Positions 1 through 7,108 of a stretch of 41,281 bases of DNA are shown here, piece by piece (position 1 is the first letter of the stretch; the number at the start of each line of letters is the position of its first letter). Source of the DNA: VBCK01 sp035511515 (GTDB lineage Bacteria; Pseudomonadota; Gammaproteobacteria; Burkholderiales; Burkholderiaceae_F); the NCBI GenBank assembly GCA_035511515.1, contig DATKFG010000007.1, forward strand, positions 1 to 41,281. Reading direction: 5' to 3'. The position numbers were made by a program, and so were the translations under genes. The notes beneath the pieces were generated by a model. The model ran no database searches, had not been told where the DNA came from, and saw only the letters and a program-made list of their open reading frames with translations.

Positions 1-243
1 AATAGCAATCCGGGTTTCTGGCTGAAGAATGGCGAAGTCGCCAAAGACCTTTACGTCGCATTCACCGCCAAGAGCGCGGACGCTGTCAGGGCCAGCTACA
101 AGGCGGCGATAGACGCGGGAGCTACTTCAAACAAGGAACCAAGCCTTCGGCCCGAATGGCGTGCCGACTACTTCGCGGCAAACATCGGCGACCCGGACGG
201 ATACAACATCGAGATTGCCTATAAGCCTTGGCTCTACAAATAA
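1..243 (+). CDS. VOC-family (glyoxalase/dioxygenase fold) protein, 3' end only
   Basis: The first 80 codons of the window are open in frame 1 and end at TAA. The residues resemble the C-terminal half of small vicinal-oxygen-chelate proteins: a strand with VAFTAKSADAV, a helix, an AGATSNKEP turn, an LRPEW segment, and the typical ending DPDGYNIEIAY. In metal-binding VOC enzymes the Glu of that last strand is a ligand, so it may be retained here. The 5' part lies outside the window, so substrate and reaction cannot be named; many relatives are annotated glyoxalase or bleomycin-resistance-like without proof. The gene converges on gyrB, with about 147 bp between the stops. Confidence 0.75.
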   Translation, partial: NSNPGFWLKNGEVAKDLYVAFTAKSADAVRASYKAAIDAGATSNKEPSLRPEWRADYFAANIGDPDGYNIEIAYKPWLYK

Positions 244-390
244 AACGTACGAGCCACTACCCATGGAGGGCGTCAGCGCGACCGTCGCGAAGCATGCGAC
301 CATGCCACACTAACTTGATGCATGTCCGCTTCAAGGCGGATTTCGCGGCGGACGTGAAAGTACGAAACTGGCCGTCCAGAGACGTCGCGC

Positions 391-2955
391 CTAAATGTCG
401 ATATTCCCCGCCGCCAGCGCATTCGCCTCGATGAACTGCCGCCGCGGCTCGACCTCGTCGCCCATCAGCGTGGTGAAGATGGCGTCGGCGCCGATCGCGT
501 CCTCGATCTGCACCCTCAACAGGCGCCGCACCGCCGGATCCATCGTGGTCTCCCACAGCTGCTCCGGGTTCATCTCGCCCAGGCCCTTGTAGCGCTGCTT
601 GCCGACCCCGGCGTCGGCCTGCGCCAGCAGCCAGTTCATCGCGCCGCGAAAATCGGCCACTGGCGCGTCCTTGCGCTTGTCGCCCGCACCACGCGCCACG
701 CGCGCGCCGGCGCCGAGCAGCCCGCGAAACTGCGCCGCCGCGGCCGCCAGCGCCGCGTAGTCGGCTCCCAGCAGGAAGTCGGCGTCGATCGTGCTGACTT
801 TGGCATTGCCGTGCTGGCGCCGCTCGATCCGCAGCGCGTAGCGGTCGGTGTGCGAGTCCAGCTGCGCGGTCACCGCGGCGGGCCCGGCCCCGTTCACGGG
901 CAAGGCGGCGGCCAGCGCCTCGGCGCTCCTGGAGGCGCCGGCCTGATCGCTCAGGTCGATCGCAACCCCCGCCATGATCGACTCGAGCGCCCCACGGTCG
1001 ATCACGCGCGCAAGACGCTGCACGATCGCGTCGGCCGCCAGGTAGCTGCGCGCCAGCCGCGCCAGCGCCTCGCCGTCGATCGGACGCTGCTCGTCCCAGG
1101 CCGCCTGGTCCGGGTACAGCTGGGCCTCGTGCAGCGCCAGCTCGAGCATGTATTGCGCGAGCTCGTGGTCGTCCTTTAGATACCGTTCGCTCTTGCCGTG
1201 CTTCAACTTGTACAGCGGCGGCTGCGCGATGTACACGTGACCGCGCTCGACCAGCTGCGGCATCTGCCGGTACAGCAGCGTCAGCAGCAGTGTGCGGATG
1301 TGCGCTCCGTCCACATCGGCGTCGGTCATCACGATGATCCGGTGGTAGCGCAGCTTGTCCGGGTTGAAGTCGGGACCGATGCTGGTGCCCAGGGCGGTGA
1401 TCAGCGTGGCGATCTGCTCGGACGAGATCAGCTTGTCGAAGCGCGCCTTCTCGACGTTCAGCACCTTGCCGCGCAGCGGCAAAATCGCCTGAAACTTGCG
1501 GTCGCGTCCCTGCTTGGCCGACCCGCCGGCCGAGTCGCCCTCGACGATGTACAGCTCGCTCTTGGCCGGGTCGCGCTCCTGGCAGTCGGCCAGCTTGCCG
1601 GGCAGCCCGGCGCCGTCCAGCACACCCTTGCGGCGCGTCATCTCGCGCGCGCGCCGGGCCGCTTCGCGCGCCCGCGCCGCATCGACGATCTTGCTGCAGA
1701 TGATGCGCGCATCCGAGGGCCGTTCCAGCAGGAACGACTCCAGCGCGCGCCCCACGACTTCCTCGACGGCGGGCCGCACCTCGGAAGACACCAGCTTGTC
1801 CTTGGTCTGCGAGCTGAACTTCGGCTCCGGCACTTTCACGCTCAGAACGCAGGTCAGTCCCTCGCGCATGTCGTCGCCGGTGGTCTCGACCTTGGCGCGC
1901 TTGGCGAACTCCTTTTCCTCGATGTACTTGTTCAGAACGCGCGTCATCGCCGCGCGCAGACCGGTGATGTGGGTGCCGCCGTCCTTCTGCGGGATGTTGT
2001 TGGTGAACGCGAGCAGGTTCTCCACGTAGCCGTCGTTCCACTGCATCGCGACCTCGACCTGGATGCGGGCGCCCACGGTCGATTCGTCGTTCGCGTAGAA
2101 CACGGTCGGGTGCAGCAGGGTCTTGTTCTTGTTGATGTACTCGACGAAGCCGCGCACGCCGCCGGCGAACGCGAAATCCTCTTCCTTGCCGCTGCGCTGG
2201 TCGACCAGGCGGATGCGCACGCCGTTGTTCAGGAAGGACAGCTCGCGCAGCCGCTTGCTCAGGATGTCGTAGTGGAACTCGATGTGGTTGAAGATCTCGT
2301 CGTCCGGCAGAAAATGGACCTCGGTGCCGCGTTTTTCGGTCTCGCCCAGCACGCGCATCGGCGTGACGGCGACCGGGGCGCCCTCGAGCTCGACCGATGC
2401 GGTCACGCCGCCCTGCACCTCGCCGCGCTTGAACTCCAGGAAGCGCACGCGGCCGTCGCGGCGCACGGTCAGCCGCAGCCACTTGGACAGGGCGTTGACG
2501 CACGACACGCCCACGCCATGCAGGCCTCCGGACACCTTGTAGCTGTTCTGATTGAACTTGCCGCCGGCGTGCAGCTCGGTCAGGGCGATCTCGGCCGCCG
2601 AGCGCTTCGGATCGTGCTTGTCGTCCAGCTTGATGTCGGTCGGAATGCCGCGCCCGTTGTCGATCACCGAGATCGAGTTGTCGGTGTGGATCGTGACCAC
2701 GATGTCGTCGCAGAAGCCGGCCAGGGCCTCGTCGATCGAGTTGTCGACGACCTCGAACACCATGTGGTGCAGGCCGGTGCCGTCCTGCGTGTCGCCGATG
2801 TACATGCCCGGACGCTTGCGGACCGCCTCCAGGCCCTCCAGGATCTGGATGCTCTCGGCGCCGTAGTCGTTGGCGGGCGGCACGTCATGACGGCCGTTGC
2901 CGTTCCCGTTGGAACCGTTGTGCGAAGGACTGCTCGAAGTGGGTACGGCGGACAT
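391..2955 (-). CDS. gyrB: DNA gyrase subunit B
   Basis: GyrB is the ATPase and Toprim subunit of DNA gyrase, which introduces negative supercoils as an A2B2 complex with GyrA. The 854-residue protein shows the GHKL ATPase site (FEVVDNSIDEA around residues 67-77, DNGRGIP at 99-105, GGLHGVGV at 143-150), then the Toprim motifs EGDSAGG (472-478) and DADVDG (545-550), and the C-terminal RYKGLGEMN segment. It has the roughly 170-residue insert between Toprim and tail found in Gram-negative GyrB. The first 30 residues are a Ser/Asn/Gly-rich extension before the usual PANDYGAESIQIL start. GAGAAG lies 6 bases before the ATG and supports this start. It follows dnaN on the same strand after 84 bp. Confidence 0.98.
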   Translation of the reverse strand: MSAVPTSSSPSHNGSNGNGNGRHDVPPANDYGAESIQILEGLEAVRKRPGMYIGDTQDGTGLHHMVFEVVDNSIDEALAGFCDDIVVTIHTDNSISVIDNGRGIPTDIKLDDKHDPKRSAAEIALTELHAGGKFNQNSYKVSGGLHGVGVSCVNALSKWLRLTVRRDGRVRFLEFKRGEVQGGVTASVELEGAPVAVTPMRVLGETEKRGTEVHFLPDDEIFNHIEFHYDILSKRLRELSFLNNGVRIRLVDQRSGKEEDFAFAGGVRGFVEYINKNKTLLHPTVFYANDESTVGARIQVEVAMQWNDGYVENLLAFTNNIPQKDGGTHITGLRAAMTRVLNKYIEEKEFAKRAKVETTGDDMREGLTCVLSVKVPEPKFSSQTKDKLVSSEVRPAVEEVVGRALESFLLERPSDARIICSKIVDAARAREAARRAREMTRRKGVLDGAGLPGKLADCQERDPAKSELYIVEGDSAGGSAKQGRDRKFQAILPLRGKVLNVEKARFDKLISSEQIATLITALGTSIGPDFNPDKLRYHRIIVMTDADVDGAHIRTLLLTLLYRQMPQLVERGHVYIAQPPLYKLKHGKSERYLKDDHELAQYMLELALHEAQLYPDQAAWDEQRPIDGEALARLARSYLAADAIVQRLARVIDRGALESIMAGVAIDLSDQAGASRSAEALAAALPVNGAGPAAVTAQLDSHTDRYALRIERRQHGNAKVSTIDADFLLGADYAALAAAAAQFRGLLGAGARVARGAGDKRKDAPVADFRGAMNWLLAQADAGVGKQRYKGLGEMNPEQLWETTMDPAVRRLLRVQIEDAIGADAIFTTLMGDEVEPRRQFIEANALAAGNIDI

Positions 2956-3039
2956 GCTCGACTTCTCAACAGGTTAAAACACCTTGGATCGGTGATCCGC
3001 GCCGACGGCGGCAGACACCAGCGATTCGGCCCCGACGCG

Positions 3040-4140
3040 TCAAATGCGCATCGGCATCACCACGTACTTGAATCGGTCTGAATCGGGCAGCGTCACCAGC
3101 GCGCTGCCGAGCGCGTCGCCGAACGCAAATTGCAACTGCTCGCTTTTCAGGTTGGCCAGCACGTCCAGCAGGTAGGTCACGTTGAACCCGATGTCCAGCG
3201 CCTCGCCGCTGTAGTCGATCTCGATTTCCTCCTGCGCCTCTTCCTGGTCGGTGTTGGTCGAGCTGATCTTCAGCGATCCCGGCGCCAGCACGCAGCGCAC
3301 GCCCTTGAACTTGTCCGTGGTCAGGATGGCCACGCGCGACAGGGCCTGCATCAGCGATTCGCGGCCGATCACGAACTGCTTGGGATTTGCGGCGGGGATG
3401 ACCTTCACGTAGTCCGGAAACTTTCCTTCCACCAGCTTGGAGACGAACTCGACCGCGCCAAAGGACAGGCGCACCTGTCCGCTGGCGATCTGGATCCGCA
3501 CCGGCTCGTCGCCCTCCGGCAGCAGGCGGGCCAGTTCCAGCACCGTCTTGCGCGGGATGATCACCTCGACCGCGGCCGACTCGCCCTCGCGCGTGGTCTC
3601 GCACAGCGCCAGCCGGTGACCATCGGTCGCCACCGCCCGCACGCGGTTGCCTTCGCACACCAGCAGCATGCCGTTCAGGTAGTAGCGGATGTCCTGCGCC
3701 GCCATCGCAAAGTGCACCATCGACAGCAGGTGCTTGAACGCTGCAGCAGGCAGCGTGAAATCGACGTTGAATTCGGCCTGCGTAACGGTCGGGAATTCCT
3801 CCGCGGCCAGCGTTTGCAGATTGAACCGGCTGCGCCCGCACTGCACGGTGAGCCGCCGGTTCAGCAGCGACAGGTTCACCTCGTCGTCGGGCAGTGCGCG
3901 CAGGATGTCCAACAGCTTGCGCGCCGATACGGTGGTGGCCGCCGAGTCCTTCCCGCTGCAAAGATCGGCGCCGGTCTCAATCTGGATTTCCAGATCGGTT
4001 GCCGTGAACGACAGCCGCTCGCCATCGCGCCGCAGCAGCACGTTGGCCAGGATCGGCAGGGTCTGACGCCGTTCGACAATGCCTCCGACCACCTGCAACG
4101 GTCTGAGCAAAGCATCCCGCGGCGCTTTGACTAGTTGCAT
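3040..4140 (-). CDS. dnaN: DNA polymerase III beta subunit (sliding clamp)
   Basis: DnaN forms the dimeric ring that tethers DNA polymerase III to DNA and is a docking platform for replication and repair proteins. The 366-residue length matches the family. Recognisable segments are LPILANVLL near residues 29-37, ATDLEIQI in domain I, YYLNGMLL and TDGHRLAL in domain II, GKFPDYVKVIP, and the C-terminal hydrophobic-pocket end YVVMPMRI. AAGGA lies 8 bases before the ATG. It sits between dnaA and gyrB in the usual order, 243 bp downstream of dnaA, and that gap carries DnaA boxes. Confidence 0.98.
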   Translation of the reverse strand: MQLVKAPRDALLRPLQVVGGIVERRQTLPILANVLLRRDGERLSFTATDLEIQIETGADLCSGKDSAATTVSARKLLDILRALPDDEVNLSLLNRRLTVQCGRSRFNLQTLAAEEFPTVTQAEFNVDFTLPAAAFKHLLSMVHFAMAAQDIRYYLNGMLLVCEGNRVRAVATDGHRLALCETTREGESAAVEVIIPRKTVLELARLLPEGDEPVRIQIASGQVRLSFGAVEFVSKLVEGKFPDYVKVIPAANPKQFVIGRESLMQALSRVAILTTDKFKGVRCVLAPGSLKISSTNTDQEEAQEEIEIDYSGEALDIGFNVTYLLDVLANLKSEQLQFAFGDALGSALVTLPDSDRFKYVVMPMRI

Positions 4141-4243
4141 TGCTTATGTCCTTTTCTGGTAGTAATTAACTAATAATGGCGCGCACCACCGGGGATAAAC
4201 CCAGAAATCCATTCTCATACAAGTACTTGCGACACCGCAATCG

Positions 4244-4252
4244 TGTGGATAA
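4244..4252 (-). promoter_or_regulatory. DnaA box (perfect TTATCCACA on minus strand)
   Basis: The plus strand reads TGTGGATAA, the exact complement of the high-affinity DnaA box. It lies between dnaN and dnaA. Confidence 0.7.
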
Positions 4253-4324
4253 GTCTCGTTGCGAGCGACCGCTAACCGGTGGACGGATCGGCGCAACTGC
4301 CGGCTGGCGCGGGCGGCGCGCGCT

Positions 4325-4333
4325 TTGTCCACA
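4325..4333 (+). promoter_or_regulatory. DnaA-box-like site TTGTCCACA
   Basis: One base differs from TTATCCACA at position 3. It lies 51 bp from the dnaA stop, in the same gap as a perfect box. Confidence 0.4.
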
Positions 4334-4355
4334 AAACGGGTGGGGTTCCTGGACG

Positions 4356-4364
4356 TTGTCCACA
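4356..4364 (+). promoter_or_regulatory. DnaA-box-like site TTGTCCACA
   Basis: Second copy of the variant box, starting 31 bp after the first (three helical turns) and in the same orientation. Confidence 0.4.
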
Positions 4365-4383
4365 GGCTTTGCGCGACCAACCA

Positions 4384-5739
4384 TCAACCTTTCAGTGTCT
4401 GCTCGAGCACGTGCAGTGCATGGTTCAACTCCGTGTCCTTGGCGCGCACATCGGCAATTTTGCGAACCGCGTGCAGCACCGTCGTATGGTCGCGGCCACC
4501 AAACAGTTCTCCGATTTCCGGCAGGCTCTTCTGGGTCAGCTCCTTGGCCAGGTACATCGCGACCTGGCGGGGCGCGGCGATGCTGGTCGGACGCCGCTTG
4601 CTGTACATGTCGGAGACCTTGATCTTGTAGTAGTCGGCCACGGTCCTCTGGATGAGTTCCACCGTGATCTGTCCGGTGCTGGCCTGCAACAGGTCCTTGA
4701 GCGCTTCGCGCGCCAGATCGACGCTGATCGGGCGCGCATGAAACGAGGCGAAGGCGAGCACTTTGCGCAGCGCGCCTTCCAGCTCGCGCACGTTGCTGCG
4801 CAGGTTCTTGGCGATGAAAAACGCCACGTCCTCCTGCAGCTCGCTGCCCTCGAGCTCGGCCTTCTTCAGCAGGATGGCCACCCGCATCTCCAGCTCGGGC
4901 GGCTCGATGGCGACGGTCAGTCCGGAGGCGAACCGCGATACCAACCGGTCTTCGATGTCTTTCAATTCTTTCGGGTAGGTGTCGCTGGTGATGATGATCT
5001 GTTTGCGGCCGGCCACCAGGGCTTCGAACGCATAGAAGAACTCTTCCTGCGTGCGGCTCTTTCCCGCGAAGAACTGGATGTCGTCGATCAACAGCAGATC
5101 GAGCGAATGGTAATAACGCTTGAAGTCGTCGAAAGCCTTGCGCTGGTAGGCGCGCACGACGTCGCTCACATACTGCTCGGCATGGATGTAGCGCACCTTG
5201 GCATTGGGCCGCCGCGTCAGCACGCCGTTACCGACGGCATGCGCCAGGTGCGTCTTGCCGAGTCCGACCCCGCCGTACAGGAACAGCGGGTTGTAGGAGC
5301 TGCCCACGTTTTCGGTCACCTGCATGGCTGCGGCGCGAGCCAGCTGGTTGGCCTTGCCGGTGACAAAATTGTCGAAGGTCAGCAACGAATTCAGGCGCGC
5401 CCGCTCCTGGTTCTGCAGGCTGGCTGCTGCGGACGCGCACAGCTCCGGCGAGTCGGCCGCAGGTGCGTCGCGCGCGACCGCTTCTTCGGCCGCATCGGCC
5501 TCCACTTCGAAGACGACGTTGACCGGCCGGTGCAGCACGCTGGCGACCGCGGCTTGAATACGCGCCGAGAACTGGGACCGCACGGCATCGAGCTTGAGCC
5601 GGTTGGGCGCGCCGATCCGCAGGTCGCCGGTTTCGTCGTCGAAGTTGATCGCCTTCAGGGGCTTGATCCACGCCGCGAATTGCTGGGGCGTGAGCTCGCT
5701 TTCCAAAAGCCGCGAGCAGTCTTGCCAAAAGCTGAGCAT
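4384..5739 (-). CDS. dnaA: Chromosomal replication initiator protein DnaA
   Basis: DnaA is the AAA+ ATPase that binds DnaA boxes and opens oriC. From the chosen start it has 451 residues: domain I begins MLSFWQDCSRLLESEL, Walker A GGVGLGKT is at 156-163, Walker B LLLIDD at 215-220, and the domain IV box-binding helix signature GGRDHTTVLHAVRKI is near the C-terminus. The frame is open to an upstream ATG at 5908-5910, but those 57 extra residues have no counterpart in DnaA, and the likely promoter (5854-5882) lies inside them. The ATG at 5737-5739 matches the family start. A GGGA about 10 bases upstream is only a weak ribosome-binding site. Confidence 0.97.
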   Translation of the reverse strand: MLSFWQDCSRLLESELTPQQFAAWIKPLKAINFDDETGDLRIGAPNRLKLDAVRSQFSARIQAAVASVLHRPVNVVFEVEADAAEEAVARDAPAADSPELCASAAASLQNQERARLNSLLTFDNFVTGKANQLARAAAMQVTENVGSSYNPLFLYGGVGLGKTHLAHAVGNGVLTRRPNAKVRYIHAEQYVSDVVRAYQRKAFDDFKRYYHSLDLLLIDDIQFFAGKSRTQEEFFYAFEALVAGRKQIIITSDTYPKELKDIEDRLVSRFASGLTVAIEPPELEMRVAILLKKAELEGSELQEDVAFFIAKNLRSNVRELEGALRKVLAFASFHARPISVDLAREALKDLLQASTGQITVELIQRTVADYYKIKVSDMYSKRRPTSIAAPRQVAMYLAKELTQKSLPEIGELFGGRDHTTVLHAVRKIADVRAKDTELNHALHVLEQTLKG

Positions 5740-5853
5740 CGTTCGCTGGTCCCGCCGCCCGCCGGTCGCATGCGCGCCGGCACCTGTCGTTGTAGGTTTC
5801 AAAATCGTGCGCCGGCTGGAATCCGAACCCGCGACCGGCGTGACCGAGGCTGA

Positions 5854-5882
5854 ATTGTACTTGCGCGGGACCGAGTTATCCA
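5854..5882 (-). promoter_or_regulatory. Predicted dnaA promoter, -35 inside the DnaA box
   Basis: On the minus strand a TGGATA -35 (5877-5882) is followed by a 17-base spacer and TACAAT (5854-5859, five of six consensus bases). Transcription would begin near 5847 and give a leader of about 108 bases. The -35 lies entirely within the DnaA box, an arrangement suited to repression of dnaA by its own product. Confidence 0.5.
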
Positions 5883-5884
5883 CA
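5876..5884 (+). promoter_or_regulatory. DnaA box TTATCCACA (perfect)
   Basis: Exact match to the high-affinity DnaA box upstream of dnaA. It overlaps the predicted -35 element of the dnaA promoter. Confidence 0.75.
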
Positions 5885-6033
5885 AGCCGGAGAGATATTC
5901 TATTGCCCATGTGGTCTTGCGAAACTGGCTTTCAGACTGTGCATTCTGGATAGTAAGTATACGCTGACAAGCCGTACCACGGCACGCCGTTGGGTGCTTT
6001 GCCGCACCGCGGCCAGCGGCGCGTTTAGGCCGT

Positions 6034-6063
6034 TTGACGTACCGTCCGCTGGTCGCGTCTAAT
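6034..6063 (+). promoter_or_regulatory. Predicted promoter of rpmH-rnpA-yidD-yidC
   Basis: TTGACG (6034-6039) and TCTAAT (6058-6063) are 18 bases apart, each with five of six consensus bases, and lie 50 bp before the rpmH start codon. The closely packed genes downstream make this the likely operon promoter. Confidence 0.5.
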
Positions 6064-6112
6064 AACGGGCTTTGCCAATCCGTGGCGAGATCGACGAACC
6101 GGGACTGCGAAC

Positions 6113-6253
6113 GTGGCCACCAAACGAACCTTTCAGCCTTCCGTGGTTAAGCGCAAGCGCACCCATGGCTTTCGGGAGCGAATGAGCACGCGCGGCGGGC
6201 GGGCCGTGTTGAATGCGCGGCGCGCCAAGGGGCGAAAGCGCCTCGCGGTCTGA
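6113..6253 (+). CDS. rpmH: 50S ribosomal protein L34
   Basis: L34 is a small basic protein of the large ribosomal subunit. The 46-residue product reads MATKRTFQPS...THGFRERMSTRGGRAVLNARRAKGRKRLAV, an unmistakable L34. Translation starts at GTG; no ATG is available in frame before the conserved KRTFQPS, and MATKRTFQPS matches the start used in several L34 proteins. It is the first gene of the plus-strand run and is followed at once, or overlapped, by rnpA. Confidence 0.97.
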   Translation: MATKRTFQPSVVKRKRTHGFRERMSTRGGRAVLNARRAKGRKRLAV

Positions 6254-6851
6254 GCCGCGTCGCGCGCCAAAGCAGCCCGGCCGCGCCTTGGCGCGCTCCG
6301 AGCGGCTGCGCACACCGCGGCAGTTCGCGGCCTTGGCCGGCGACCGTGCGACCTGGCGGGCGGTGCGTCAATGGGTAGCTGTAACAGCCAGGGTCGAGCC
6401 TCGCACGGCCGAGTCGGAGCCGGAGTTTTCCGCGCGTGAATCAAGGGACACTGTGGAGCAGTCGGCCTCGGCAACTCAGCTCGCGCCCAATGGGCCTGGT
6501 TTGCGCTTCGGCTTTACCGTGGGCCGCCGTCAGGCACGCCGGGCGGTGCAACGTACGCTGGTCAAGCGGGTGTTGCGCGAGGCCGCACGCCATGCGGCCG
6601 GCACGTTGCGTCCGCTGGCGCAAGGCGTCGGCCTCGATATCGTGCTGCGCTTGCGCAATCCGTTGCCCAAGCCCACCGAAATGAGCCTGTCGCAGCTGAA
6701 GCGCTCGATTCGCGCCGAAGCCGACTCGCTGCTCGGCCAGCTCGCCCGGCATCTGCGCAGCGCCCATAGCGGCGCTGATGGCGGCAGCACGGGCGCGCAC
6801 CGCCCTGAGCCGGGCGGCAGCGCGGCCGACCACCAGGACCGCATCGGATGA
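6213..6851 (+). CDS. rnpA: Ribonuclease P protein component
   Basis: RnpA is the protein cofactor of RNase P, which removes 5' leaders from pre-tRNAs. The product contains the conserved core FTVGRRQARRAV...KRVLREAARH, a basic C-terminal helix (QLKRSIRAEAD), and the usual rpmH-rnpA-yidD context. The ATG at 6213 overlaps rpmH by 41 bp and gives 212 residues; a TTG at 6288 would give 187 residues starting ARSERLRTPRQF, which aligns better with the family start, so the true start is unsettled. Two oddities: a roughly 35-residue acidic/Ser-rich insert before the core, and Thr in place of the Asn of the RNR motif (RTLVKR rather than RNxxKR). The last codons overlap yidD by 4 bp. Confidence 0.9.
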   Translation: MRGAPRGESASRSEPRRAPKQPGRALARSERLRTPRQFAALAGDRATWRAVRQWVAVTARVEPRTAESEPEFSARESRDTVEQSASATQLAPNGPGLRFGFTVGRRQARRAVQRTLVKRVLREAARHAAGTLRPLAQGVGLDIVLRLRNPLPKPTEMSLSQLKRSIRAEADSLLGQLARHLRSAHSGADGGSTGAHRPEPGGSAADHQDRIG

Positions 6852-7075
6852 AGGCCCTGCTGATCGGGCTGATCCGCGGCTACCAGGTTGCGCTCAGCCC
6901 GTGGATCGGCAATCAGTGCCGTCATTGGCCGACCTGCTCGGAATACGCCAGGCAGGCCATCGGCCAGCATGGCGCGGCGCGTGGCAGCTGGCTGGCCGTG
7001 CGGCGCGTGCTTCGCTGCAACCCCTGGCATCCGGGAGGAGTCGATCCGGTGCCGGACCAATTCCACTGGCGCTGA
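6848..7075 (+). CDS. yidD: Membrane protein insertion efficiency factor YidD
   Basis: YidD is a small inner-membrane-associated protein that helps YidC/Sec-dependent insertion. The 75-residue product has the family features: an amphipathic N-terminus (LLIGLIRGYQVALSP), CRHWPTCSEYA with its cysteine pair, and RCNPWHPGGVDPVP near the end. The ATGA overlap with rnpA implies translational coupling. yidC follows after 33 bp. Confidence 0.96.
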   Translation: MKALLIGLIRGYQVALSPWIGNQCRHWPTCSEYARQAIGQHGAARGSWLAVRRVLRCNPWHPGGVDPVPDQFHWR

Positions 7076-7108
7076 TCGCTTGGATCAGCCGCCCTATCTG
7101 CGAACAAC

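Larger units (their letters stand above)
4141..4383. other. dnaA-dnaN intergenic region: candidate oriC
   Basis: This 243-bp gap contains a perfect DnaA box on the minus strand (TGTGGATAA, 4244-4252), two variant boxes TTGTCCACA (4325-4333 and 4356-4364), and an AT-rich stretch around 4150-4180 next to dnaN that could act as an unwinding element. A clustered set of boxes beside an AT-rich tract next to dnaA is the usual oriC arrangement. TTGTCCACA is a weaker variant and also occurs by chance inside genes of this window (19936, 23606), so the evidence rests mainly on the perfect box and the location. The dnaA-rpmH gap is the alternative. Confidence 0.5.
5740..6112. other. dnaA-rpmH divergent intergenic region
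   Basis: These 373 bp separate the divergent dnaA and rpmH genes. They hold a perfect DnaA box (5876-5884) overlapping a dnaA promoter, a rpmH promoter (6034-6063), and a moderately AT-rich stretch around 5888-5962. I found only one convincing DnaA box, so this region is a weaker origin candidate than the dnaA-dnaN gap, although the strand switch falls here. Confidence 0.6.

Noticed and set aside
1234..1239. CACGTG core inside gyrB as a third parS
   Set aside because: The flanks do not match TGTTN/NAAC, so it is a chance core.
257..2503. 748-residue open frame overlapping gyrB in another frame on the same strand
   Set aside because: Arg/Ala/Gly-rich out-of-frame translation of gyrB.
1198..3081. 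627-residue open frame opposite gyrB
   Set aside because: Antisense shadow of gyrB caused by high GC; composition is His/Val/Arg/Gln-rich and matches no family.
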